A DNA stretch of 5,585 bases from an uncultured Bacilli bacterium (GCA_944363695.1 CALVUW010000076.1:1-5585); one strand, 5' to 3'. Shown: positions 1-5,510, numbered from the stretch's first letter. A program made the numbers and translations. Notes: generated by a model from the sequence alone, not told the origin.

Positions 1-29
1 TCAGATTACATGTCTTTTTTTGTTAAATA

Positions 30-65
30 AAATAGTGCCGGTGATTTCCCTCACCAACACTATTT
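30..65 (-). terminator. Probable leftward intrinsic terminator hairpin
   Basis: Two 15-base arms (30-44 and 51-65) pair around a 6-base loop. Thirteen pairs are Watson-Crick. The other two positions (38/57 and 39/56) are C-A on the plus strand but become G-U wobbles in a minus-strand RNA, so the structure is better as a leftward transcript. The minus-strand RNA continues as UUUUAUUU, a moderate U tract. No such tract follows on the plus strand. It would stop transcripts from the leftward promoter at 546-575 or protect a gene beyond the left edge. It could also be a structured end of an insertion sequence that continues outside the window. Confidence 0.5.
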
Positions 66-79
66 ATAATACAACCTGT

Positions 80-102
80 AAACCCTTGTATATCAAGGGT
101 TT
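80..102. repeat. Perfect 9-bp inverted repeat, possible terminator or attachment site
   Basis: AAACCCTTG (80-88) and CAAGGGTTT (94-102) form a perfect 9-bp stem with a 5-base TATAT loop. On the plus strand the right arm ends in TTTT followed by ATTATG, so it could be a weak rightward terminator. It lies about 70 bases beyond the stop of the recombinase remnant at 171, where attachment sites of tyrosine integrases often lie. The attachment-site reading is inference only, because no second copy is present in this window. Confidence 0.35.
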
Positions 103-170
103 TATTATGCACTTAATATCATATCCCTTAAAAATCTCTTATTTTTTAATCTTTAAGTTCTTGTTAGTAT

Positions 171-417
171 TTAATTATTAGACTTTAAATTATTTAAGAT
201 GTGAATTGCTTTATCTCCATCTTTAGGAATTAAGTGTGAATAAATATTGAGTGTCATATTTATATTAAAGGGTACTATTCTTGGGCTTATGACTGTTATA
301 GGAACTTCTAATGAATAAGGATGCATGATGGTGCCGAAAATCATGTATCATTATTTTTTACTTTTAGTAATTGCTTACCAGATTTAATAATTTTATTTTT
401 GATGTTTTAATTGCTGA
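171..417 (-). pseudogene. Degenerate C-terminal remnant of a tyrosine recombinase (phage/ICE-type integrase)
   Basis: Reading leftward, 316-345 translates as HDFRHHHASL, the HxxR catalytic box of tyrosine recombinases (usual form HDLRHTHASLL). A shift of frame at about 308-318 then gives VPITVIS, followed by NINMTLNIYSHL and DGDKAIHILNNLK to a TAA at 171-173. This is the usual order at the C terminus of integrases: HxxR box, GVPIxxIS, LGHSxIxxT, nucleophile Tyr in YSHL, and a short helical tail. The LGHS motif carrying the second catalytic His has become IVPF, so that residue is lost. Two TAA codons (364-366 and 358-360) interrupt the frame just upstream of the HxxR box, and a few codons appear deleted at the frameshift. 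The N-terminal SAM-like domain and the first catalytic Arg are absent. The protein must be inactive. Motif order makes the family call fairly secure; the right boundary is approximate. Confidence 0.72.
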
Positions 418-501
418 ATTCATACCACAATTGGCAATCAGTATTTTTTTTCTACTTACCCAACATTTTGATACAATAGCGAATAGTTCTATATAGGACA
501 T
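364..501 (-). CDS. Small ORF (45 aa) with strong RBS, fused in frame to the integrase remnant; function unknown
   Basis: An ATG at 499-501 opens a 45-codon frame ending at TAA 364-366. It has unusually good expression signals: GAAAGGGGG six bases before the start and a TTGGCA/TATAAT promoter at 546-575. The protein begins MSYIELFAIVSKCW and continues through RKKILIANCG. I do not recognise it. Its last third reads, in the same frame and across two stop codons, into the integrase HxxR box. The likely reading is that a once longer leftward gene lost most of its body by deletion and was joined to an integrase tail. It may still make a short peptide, or it may be a dead 5' end. Confidence 0.35.
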   Translation of the reverse strand: MSYIELFAIVSKCWVSRKKILIANCGMNSAIKTSKIKLLNLVSNY

Positions 502-507
502 CCTTCG

Positions 508-516
508 CCCCCTTTC
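508..516 (-). promoter_or_regulatory. Strong Shine-Dalgarno site of the 45-aa leftward ORF
   Basis: The minus strand reads GAAAGGGGG, then six bases, then ATG at 501-499. This site decides the start of the small leftward ORF. It resembles the AGGGGG site in front of the helicase gene (3577-3583). Confidence 0.6.
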
Positions 517-521
517 AATTT

Positions 522-541
522 TTGTCGGTTTTGTTCGACAA
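522..541. promoter_or_regulatory. Operator-like palindrome at the leftward transcription start
   Basis: TTGTCG and CGACAA form a perfect 6-bp inverted repeat around GTTTTGTT. It lies just downstream of the -10 box at 546-551, so it covers the expected transcription start (about 538-540). That is a classic position for repressor binding. Its right half (GTCGGTTTTGTTCGAC) resembles the sequence next to the second palindrome (GACGGTTTTTGTTGAAC, 583-599). Confidence 0.45.
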
Positions 542-545
542 TTTC

Positions 546-575
546 ATTATATTATTGCAACTGCATTTTTGCCAA
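546..575 (-). promoter_or_regulatory. Sigma-A-type leftward promoter
   Basis: On the minus strand, TTGGCA (570-575) is followed by 18 bases and a perfect TATAAT (546-551). The -35 matches TTGACA at five of six positions. Transcription would run left into the 45-aa ORF at 501 and then the integrase remnant. Palindromes lie directly on both sides (576-592 upstream, 522-541 downstream), which suggests that it is or was repressed by a DNA-binding protein. Confidence 0.6.
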
Positions 576-592
576 AAAAACCGACGGTTTTT
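576..592. promoter_or_regulatory. Operator-like palindrome upstream of the leftward -35 box
   Basis: AAAAACCG, one central A, and CGGTTTTT form a perfect 8-bp palindrome that starts one base upstream of the -35 hexamer at 570-575. Together with 522-541 it brackets the promoter. The two sites could be bound by one dimeric repressor, perhaps with looping. The regulator is unknown; the adjacent XRE pseudogene is the natural suspect. Confidence 0.45.
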
Positions 593-616
593 GTTGAACT
601 TTTTTTTTAGAGAAGT

Positions 617-694
617 GAAAAGTTTTTCTAAACGCAACCCTAATTTAGTAAAAGGTTGCATTTAACTTTTCAAAGTTGCGTTTACTTTTTCAAC
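617..694. repeat. GTTGC[A/G]TTT repeat cluster: one inverted plus two tandem 20-bp copies
   Basis: Two 20-bp units abut exactly: GTTGCATTTAACTTTTCAAA (655-674) and GTTGCGTTTACTTTTTCAAC (675-694), 16 of 20 identical. A third, inverted copy lies at about 617-638 (GAAAAGTTTTTCTAAACGCAAC), with a short insertion relative to the others. The cluster sits in the spacer between the leftward promoter and the rightward XRE gene, so it may be an operator array. The first unit also matches the right end of the IS30 element (GTTGCATTTGACTTGAAAAT, 5560-5579) at 15 of 20 positions, so relic IS ends are an alternative. Confidence 0.55.
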
Positions 695-741
695 TCAGCA
701 CTTTTTTAGAGAGTACGATATCATAAAATTATGAAATCCCC

Positions 742-750
742 AAAGAGGTG
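742..750 (+). promoter_or_regulatory. Ribosome binding site that fixes the original start of the XRE pseudogene
   Basis: AAAGAGGTG lies six bases before the codon at 757-759. That codon is now ATA but opens the frame reading NDNENYDLKLILLAARE, the expected start of the regulator. A nearby ATG at 761 is in a different frame and stops after seven codons. The site therefore argues that the true start was an ATG at 757, since mutated. Confidence 0.6.
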
Positions 751-756
751 TAGTTT

Positions 757-1292
757 ATAAATGATAATGAAAATTACGATTTAAAATTAATTTTACTGGC
801 TGCTAGAGAAAAAAAGATATTCCACAAAAAAATTAGTTAAAAAAAATAGGAATCCAGCATTCCTCCTTAAATGATATTGAAAATGGTAAAATTTAAAAAA
901 TTGATGTTGAAGTGTTAAGAAAACTAGCCCAGGAATTAGATCTTAGTTTAGAAGTGCAATTAAAAGCGGCAGGATATAGCCAAGTAGCTTGTATGTTCAA
1001 ACAAAACGAAAAAAACTCTAGTAGAAAATCTACTAAAGATCTGCAAAACTCACTAAATGAATATAGACATTCTCAAATGGACTTACTTGATGACGCTTAT
1101 CAAAAGCGTAATAATGTAATTAAATGTAGAACTCTACTACATAGTATGATACTGAATTTGGAGATTATGATTATTATAAGTCATTTATCCAACAGAAAAA
1201 ATTTTAGCCGATATTAAACAAGTATATGATGATTTATTAACGAGTGCTGAAAAGTATGATTATATAGTAAATTACCTGATGATAATCCTTAA
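757..1292 (+). pseudogene. XRE-family helix-turn-helix transcriptional regulator, multiply frameshifted
   Basis: Read across frames, the sequence gives NDNENYDLKLILLAAREKK (760-816), then KKLV and KKIGI, then SSLNDIENGK (861-890), then KIDVEVLRKLAQELDLSLE (897-953) and LKAAGYSQV. This is a normal Cro/cI-type (XRE) domain: the recognition segment around SSLNDIENGK is followed by the typical VLRKLAQxLDLSLExxLKAAGY end. A longer C-terminal part follows with SFIQQK, KILADIKQVYDDLL, TSAEKYDY and KLPDDNP, ending at TAA 1290-1292 against a terminator. Damage includes ATA in place of the start codon, TAG at 834-836, TAA at 894-896, two or more frame changes at about 820-850, and others near 1140, 1200 and 1263. 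The longest surviving frame (912-1217, GTG start) lacks the recognition helix and cannot bind DNA as an XRE protein. It was probably the repressor of the neighbouring integrative element and perhaps acted on the palindromes and repeats upstream. Family call is confident; function is inferred. Confidence 0.8.
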
Positions 1293-1328
1293 AAATACCA
1301 TAGGCTTTACAACCTATGGTATTTTTAA
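1289..1328. terminator. Strong bidirectional intrinsic terminator between convergent genes
   Basis: TTAAAAATACCATAGG (1289-1304) pairs perfectly with CCTATGGTATTTTTAA (1313-1328) around the 8-base loop CTTTACAA, giving a 16-bp stem. Both strands carry an A tract before and a T tract after the GC-containing core, so it can stop transcription in either direction. It overlaps the stop codon of the XRE pseudogene and lies 40 bases beyond the stop of the leftward helicase gene. Confidence 0.88.
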
Positions 1329-1367
1329 ATAGATATTAAAACGGTTCGATAAACCATTATCACAAAA

Positions 1368-3571
1368 CTACTTCTTTATAAGCATTTTATTTTCGTTTTT
1401 ATCCAATTTGTTTTCATTATATAATAATGGACGCGTTAATTGTTCAGTATACAAAACCTCTAAACTGTGTAACGCTCTAGTCATAGCTACATACAATAAT
1501 TTCATATCATTTGGATTATTAGAAGAATAAAGTGTTTCAGAAGCATTAGTAATAATAACACCATCAAACTCTAAACCTTTTGACAGTTCACTAGTTAAAA
1601 TACAAATACCGCCTTTATACTCAGAATCGTCGCTGGTAATTAATGTAGTATTAATACCCTCCTTGTCCAAAAATTCTTTTGTTTCTTGACAATCTTCAGC
1701 GCGCTTACATATAATACCAACTGATTTATACTCTTTCTCAGAATACTCGCATAATAATTCAGAAACTCTTTCGTTTATATTCTTCTTTTCTTCTTTCATA
1801 TAATTAACTTCAGTACCTGTTCTTATTACAGGGGTTGCTTCATTCATATTAAGATATTTTAAAATTTGGTTAGCTGATTTAGTTATTTCCATTGTTGTTC
1901 TGTAGCTTTTACTCAATTCCAAAAATTCACAATTAGAGTTAAAAATTTGTTCTTGAACATCACCCCACGAGTCAACACCACGACTAGGATATATCGATTG
2001 CGCTAAATCTCCAAAAATTGAAAACGTTGCATCAGTAAAAATTGTCTTTAAAATAAAATAATGAAACATGCCTAAATCTTGCGCTTCATCTACAATAACA
2101 TGCGCATATTTCTTAAAAATTTCTTGTTGATTGCCTTTATTTAAAATATCAATATACATTAAAGCTGGCAAATCTTCAAAGTAAAACTCTTTCGTTTTAA
2201 TAGAATTTAAAGTTTTCTTTTTAAATAACTTCATGTCATTTGTATTCAAATCATTTATTGAATCAATATCAGAAACAAAACTCTTATATAAATTCAAAGT
2301 AGATATTTTGAGAGGCTTAAAATAATTTTTAATAGCTTTAGCACAACCTGTTTTTAACTCTTTTTGAATTTCATTCAATTTATCAATGATTTTTTTCTGT
2401 TCATCAGAACCATTTGGAAGCGCTTTCAAGACATCTGTATACTTTTCTCTCACTAAATCATAAAGGCGTTCATTATCATCTTTGATTTTTTGAATCAAAA
2501 CCTTTTGAATATTGGTCGCAGTTACAGAAAAACCATAAATATTTCTAAAATAAGATCTAACACTATCTTTTGAAATGATTTCAATACCATCAATATCAAT
2601 GCTTGAAGAAATAACCCTATCGAGATAAGCAGTTATATAATTATCAATTGCTTTCTTGTAATTCATTGTTGTTTTCGATTTTAAAATTTTAATATCTTCT
2701 AATTGACTCATATTCCTAGAGTCAATAATATTTATTTTATCATCAAAAAAATATTCAGAGAAATCATTAAAAGTAAATTGGCTAATATTCTCAGTATCCA
2801 AATCTGGCAATAAAGCTGAAATATAATTTAAAAAATATTTGTTAGGGCCAATAATAATAAAGTTTTCGGCTGTATATTTATCTTCATTATAAATCAAGTA
2901 AGCAGCTCTATGCAAGGCAACTGTAGTTTTACCACTACCAGCAACTCCTTGCACAATAATATTATCATTAAGTGGTCTTCTAATAATTGCATTCTGTTCT
3001 GCTTGAATTGATGCAACTATATTTTTCAATCTTGCATCTGCATTAGTCGTTAAAAAGGGGACCAATAATTCATCATCAGTAACCAAATCTGTATCTCTAA
3101 TGCTTATTAATTTTCCATTATTAATAAAAATTTGACTTTTTAAATTTAACTTTCCTTTAATAATACCTTCAGGAGCTTGATACTGTACATCTCCAATACT
3201 CTGATCATAATACAAAGTACAAACTGGAGTACGCCAATCAGTTGTCAATATATTACTATTTTCATCTGTTATTGTGGTTTTTCCTATGTATATTTTGCGG
3301 TTATTTGTGGTACCATCTCTTTGAAAATCGATTCGTCCAAAATACGGATTTAACTCTAAATTTTGCAATTTAGCTAATCTTTTTATTATCATGTCCTGTA
3401 AATGTTTAACCAGATCCTCATCTCCCCATTTTACTTCGGCATATCTACCTCTATACTTGTGAGGTATCGCTTCAAATTCTTTGTTTTGATATTTTTTTCT
3501 TCTTCAATTCTTTTTTGAACTTTTAACAAATAGTTTTTTTCAAAAGCAAAACGCTCATTATCGTTCATCAT
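1368..3571 (-). CDS. helD: HelD-like UvrD/Rep superfamily 1 helicase, one-base frameshift near the N terminus
   Basis: The intact part (ATG 3392 to TAG 1368-1370) is 674 aa and carries all main superfamily 1 motifs: Q-motif region IQAEQNAIIRR (129-139), Walker A GVAGSGKTT (149-157), Walker B VDEAQD (434-439), motif III GDLAQSIYP (461-469), motif IV SYRTT (496-500), SELSKGLEFD (601-610) and YVAMTRA (634-640). The GRIDF entry (19-23) and the long low-complexity insertion between Walker A and B are typical of HelD. HelD is an ATPase that binds RNA polymerase and frees it from stalled or terminated complexes. The true start is probably ATG 3569-3571, with AGGGGG (3577-3583) five bases upstream. 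It encodes a charged helical N terminus (MMNDNERFAFEKNYLLK) that runs out of frame at an A7 run (3492-3498) and stops at 3431-3433. Adding one A there gives 734 aa, close to B. subtilis HelD (about 770), with YRGRYAEVKWGDEDLVKHL joining to the intact part. ATG 3392 has no good RBS. The gene lies 20 bases after the Nudix gene, in the same operon. HelD paralogs exist, so the symbol is provisional. Confidence 0.8.
3492..3498 (-). other. A7 homopolymer where the helicase reading frame breaks
   Basis: On the coding strand a run of seven A residues follows GAAGAAG. Upstream the frame encodes a plausible HelD N terminus; downstream the conserved protein continues one frame away. The interval 1368-3571 is 2204 bases, one short of 735 codons. 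An eight-A run would give EEEKKYQNKEFEAIP. The cause could be a real loss mutation, phase variation, a base-calling error, or RNA polymerase slippage that restores some full-length product. Confidence 0.75.
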
Positions 3572-3591
3572 ACTTACCCCCTATTCTAAAA

Positions 3592-4014
3592 TTATAATTT
3601 TATAAATTCATTATTATATGCTTTTTTAATCATATCTTTTGCTAAAATATCAATATTATCCAAATCCGAAATTTTTATTTTCCTAATCTCATAAAAATTT
3701 TCTTTACAACATCTTTTCAATTCTTCTCCACCTAATTTAGGAGTTCCTTTAATTATTTTACAACTAAAAAAATGGGCAATAGAATTATCTCCCTCATCTG
3801 ATCCTAAGTATCCAAGAATATCAATATCTACCAAGAATTCTTCTTTTAATTCGCGTTTGACATTTTCCTCTAGAGTTTCGCCATCTTTTATTCCACCACC
3901 AGGAATCACATAGTATTCCTTAACACTACCATCATCCTTAATTCTTCTTCTAAACATTGCAAAAACCTCATCATTATCAATAATAATTCCTCTTGCACTC
4001 ACTCTTTTATTCAT
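3592..4014 (-). CDS. Nudix (NUDIX/MutT-like) hydrolase
   Basis: A 140-aa protein, the usual length of a single-domain Nudix enzyme, which hydrolyses a nucleoside diphosphate linked to another group using divalent metal. The Nudix box GX5EX7REUXEEXGU is visible as G40-IKDG-E46-TLEENVK-R54-E55-L56-K-E58-E59-F-L61-V62. The metal-binding glutamates are all present. The usual Gly before the last hydrophobic residue is Leu here, a departure seen in divergent members. The N terminus (RVSARGIIIDNDEVFAMFRR) is the normal first strands of the fold, and YYVIPGGGIKDGE is the standard lead-in to the box. The start is ATG 4012-4014, with GGAGGG (4020-4025) five bases upstream. It overlaps the end of the preceding reading frame (stop 4007-4009), which suggests translational coupling, and the helicase starts 20 bases after its stop. 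The substrate cannot be told from sequence. Confidence 0.92.
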   Translation of the reverse strand: MNKRVSARGIIIDNDEVFAMFRRRIKDDGSVKEYYVIPGGGIKDGETLEENVKRELKEEFLVDIDILGYLGSDEGDNSIAHFFSCKIIKGTPKLGGEELKRCCKENFYEIRKIKISDLDNIDILAKDMIKKAYNNEFIKL

Positions 4015-4170
4015 TATTTCCCTCCGTTAATTCTTCACTAATAAACGACAACACATTTGCACTAAAAAGTAAAATATCTTGTTGTGTTTCCTTAGGATTT
4101 TTAATAGCATTAATTATATCCAAGTTTTCTATCTTTGTCAAAATATTACTTTTTGGTAATTTTTTTTCTG
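4007..4170 (-). pseudogene. 3' end of an unidentified gene cut off by the IS30 element
   Basis: A leftward open frame reads from the edge of the insertion sequence to TAA 4007-4009. Its last residues include KLPKSNILTKIENLDIINA, then IKNPKETQQDILLF, then SFISEELTEGNNE. The composition (charged, amphipathic, few Cys or Trp) looks like real protein. Its stop lies eight bases inside the Nudix gene, the usual arrangement of coupled operon genes. To the right the frame runs on into the insertion sequence (to 4252), where residues such as FQFIICC are translated from the IS end and are not native. I do not recognise the family. The alternative is that this is only a leader region carrying the promoter at 4113-4141. 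Confidence 0.5.
4113..4141 (-). promoter_or_regulatory. Perfect consensus sigma-A promoter for the Nudix-helicase operon
   Basis: On the minus strand TTGACA (4136-4141) and TATAAT (4113-4118) match consensus at all twelve positions and are exactly 17 bases apart (4119-4135). Transcription would start near 4106, giving a leader of about 90 bases before the Nudix ATG at 4014. It lies inside the frame of the truncated upstream gene, about 30 bases from the IS edge, so the operon can stay expressed despite the insertion. Confidence 0.75.
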
Positions 4171-4182
4171 AAGTGCAACAAA
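4171..4182. repeat. Left inverted repeat core of the IS30 element
   Basis: AAGTGCAACAAA matches the right end in inverted orientation at 11 of 12 positions. It lies just upstream of the transposase -35 box, as expected for the IS end from which the transposase is read. Confidence 0.65.
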
Positions 4183-4189
4183 TAATAAA

Positions 4190-4218
4190 TTGAAAAAGAC
4201 ATGAGAATAACCTATAAT
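4190..4218 (+). promoter_or_regulatory. Transposase promoter
   Basis: TTGAAA (4190-4195), a 17-base spacer and TATAAT (4213-4218) form a near-consensus promoter right inside the left inverted repeat. The predicted transcript starts near 4225, before the RBS and the ATG at 4251. It excludes the in-frame TTG at 4224 as a sensible start. Confidence 0.75.
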
Positions 4219-4250
4219 ATCTTTTGCTTACAAAGAAAGGAAATATACTC

Positions 4251-5384
4251 ATGTCTGTAAATAATAATACAATAAAAACTAAAGAAAAACAATACTTACA
4301 CTTAACAAAAGAAAAAAGGATTCAAATTGAAACTTTGATTAATCTGCTAGATGAAAATGGTCAAAGACAATATTCCAATGCTGCTATAGCTAGAATAATT
4401 GGTGTTCACAGATCCACTATAACTAGAGAATTAAAAAGAATTAAATCCAAAATAAATATAAGAAGTGGAAAAATAAAAAATAAACCCTATAATGCAGATG
4501 ATGCTCAAGAAGATTATTTATTCAAAAGAGGATTATCTAAAGCAAATTATCTAGTTGACGATTTTCCTAAATTAAAAAAATTTATTGAAGATAAAATTTT
4601 AATAGACAAATGGTCTCCTGATGTAATATCAGGTTATATCGAAAGTCACAAATTATACTTACAAGAAGGATTCACAACTATTTCTACAACTACGATTTAT
4701 CGGGCTATACATTATTGTTTATTGAAAGTAAAAAAAGAAGATACTAGAAGAATGACTAAATTTGAAAAATCTGGTAAATATTCAACAAAAGGTAAGCTGT
4801 CCGAAAGTAAATTAGCTTATAGTATTGAATTAAGACCAAAAGAGATAAATAATCGAGAAACTTTTGGAAATTGGGAAATAGATACTGTTTTAAGTACTTC
4901 AAAAGGTTCTCATAAATGTTTATTAACATTAACTGAAAGAAAAGTTAGATTTGAATTGATTCTTATATTAGAAGGAAAAAACAAAGAAGAAGTAATATCA
5001 AAATTTAAAAGAATAAAAACTTATTTATCTAATAACATCAGTGATGTTATAAAATCATTAACTACTGATAATGGTTCTGAATTTTCAGGATTTAAAGAAA
5101 TAATTGATATCACTAATGCTAAGTTCTATTTTTGTCATCCATACGCTTCTTGTGAAAAAGGCTGTAATGAAAAACACAACAGTTTAATTAGATATTTTAT
5201 TCCCAAAGGTGACTTAATAGAAAATTATAGTGTACAAGATATAAACAACATATGTGATTGGATGAATAATTATCCTAGAAAAATGTTTGATTACCATACC
5301 CCATTAGAAATGCTACAAAAAGAATTGAATAATGATAATTTATACAATATAATAATCAATATGCAAAAGAAAATTAATGCTTAA
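4251..5384 (+). CDS. IS30-family DDE transposase
   Basis: A 377-aa protein, within the usual range for IS30 transposases, which cut and join the ends of their element through a DDE-type RNase H fold, often via a circular intermediate. From the N terminus: YLHLTKEKRIQIE (15-27), the family's opening motif; a helix-turn-helix SNAAIARIIGVHRSTITREL (42-61) that binds the inverted repeats; a linker with KWSPDVISGYI (120-130) and TTTIYRAIH (146-154); and the catalytic core. Core residues are D211 (GNWEIDTV), D273 (TTDNGSEF) and E307 (GCNEKHNSLIRYFIPKG), with 33 residues between the last two, as in IS30. The C terminus NNYPRKMFDYHTPLEML is also typical. The gene looks intact, with no frameshift. I chose ATG 4251 because AAAGGA (4236-4241) lies nine bases upstream and the promoter at 4190-4218 starts the RNA near 4225. 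Confidence 0.95.
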   Translation: MSVNNNTIKTKEKQYLHLTKEKRIQIETLINLLDENGQRQYSNAAIARIIGVHRSTITRELKRIKSKINIRSGKIKNKPYNADDAQEDYLFKRGLSKANYLVDDFPKLKKFIEDKILIDKWSPDVISGYIESHKLYLQEGFTTISTTTIYRAIHYCLLKVKKEDTRRMTKFEKSGKYSTKGKLSESKLAYSIELRPKEINNRETFGNWEIDTVLSTSKGSHKCLLTLTERKVRFELILILEGKNKEEVISKFKRIKTYLSNNISDVIKSLTTDNGSEFSGFKEIIDITNAKFYFCHPYASCEKGCNEKHNSLIRYFIPKGDLIENYSVQDINNICDWMNNYPRKMFDYHTPLEMLQKELNNDNLYNIIINMQKKINA

Positions 5385-5398
5385 TTTATTCCAATTTC

Positions 5399-5510
5399 CT
5401 TATTGACAACAGGAACCCAGACTAAAATTATTCTCTAAACTGCAAAACAATTGGTAATTGCTTTGCGGTTGCCAAAGCATTAATAATTTTGTCTGCCTAT
5501 TGTCAATAAG
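5399..5510. repeat. Long three-tiered inverted repeat downstream of the transposase
   Basis: Almost the whole 112-base segment folds back on itself. The outer stem pairs 5399-5413 with 5496-5510 (14 of 15; starts CTTATTGACAA, ends TTGTCAATAAG). The middle stem pairs 5418-5432 with 5482-5495 (14 pairs, one bulged T; CAGAC/GTCTG and AAAATTATT/AATAATTTT). The inner stem pairs 5438-5452 with 5456-5470 (13 Watson-Crick pairs, one G-T wobble, one mismatch) around a GGT loop. The mismatches at 5410/5499 and 5447/5461 become G-U pairs in a minus-strand RNA. GCTTTG (5460-5465) can pair instead with CAAAGC (5473-5478), giving a competing fold. It could be a structured RNA, a transcription barrier, a small non-autonomous element, or a cruciform site used by the IS. 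I see no coding frame in it. Confidence 0.7.

Noticed and set aside
1..120. Terminal part of an ISL3-type element
   Set aside because: The hairpin sequences are suggestive, but no transposase codons or inverted-repeat partner are visible, so I did not annotate an IS.
364..501. PTS EIIB-like protein (KKILIANCG segment)
   Set aside because: The resemblance is limited to a short hydrophobic strand followed by Cys-Gly. The spacing of the following Ser/Thr residues does not fit EIIB loops.
912..1217. 101-aa frame as an independent protein
   Set aside because: Its first part is the end of an XRE domain whose start lies upstream in other frames, and its last residues are out of frame with the C-terminal tail. 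It is a fragment of the pseudogene.
1343..1355. Small GGTT/AACC hairpin as a helicase terminator
   Set aside because: The stem is only four pairs, and a far stronger bidirectional terminator lies at 1289-1328.
4027..4110. 27-codon leader ORF in front of the Nudix gene
   Set aside because: Its ATG lies upstream of the expected transcription start (about 4106), it has no RBS, and the peptide shows no attenuation-type codon run.
3993..4193. 66-aa plus-strand open frame
   Set aside because: It is antisense to the Nudix start and the truncated gene, has no RBS-start context or recognisable motif, and crosses the IS boundary.
4224..4250. Upstream TTG start for the transposase
   Set aside because: It has no RBS and coincides with the predicted transcription start. 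ATG 4251 has a good RBS, and the IS30 N-terminal motif follows it normally.
1368..5384. Mollicute (TGA = Trp) genetic code
   Set aside because: The Trp codons I checked in the transposase and helicase are TGG. All reading frames make sense with the standard bacterial code, and strong RBS sites argue for ordinary Firmicutes.
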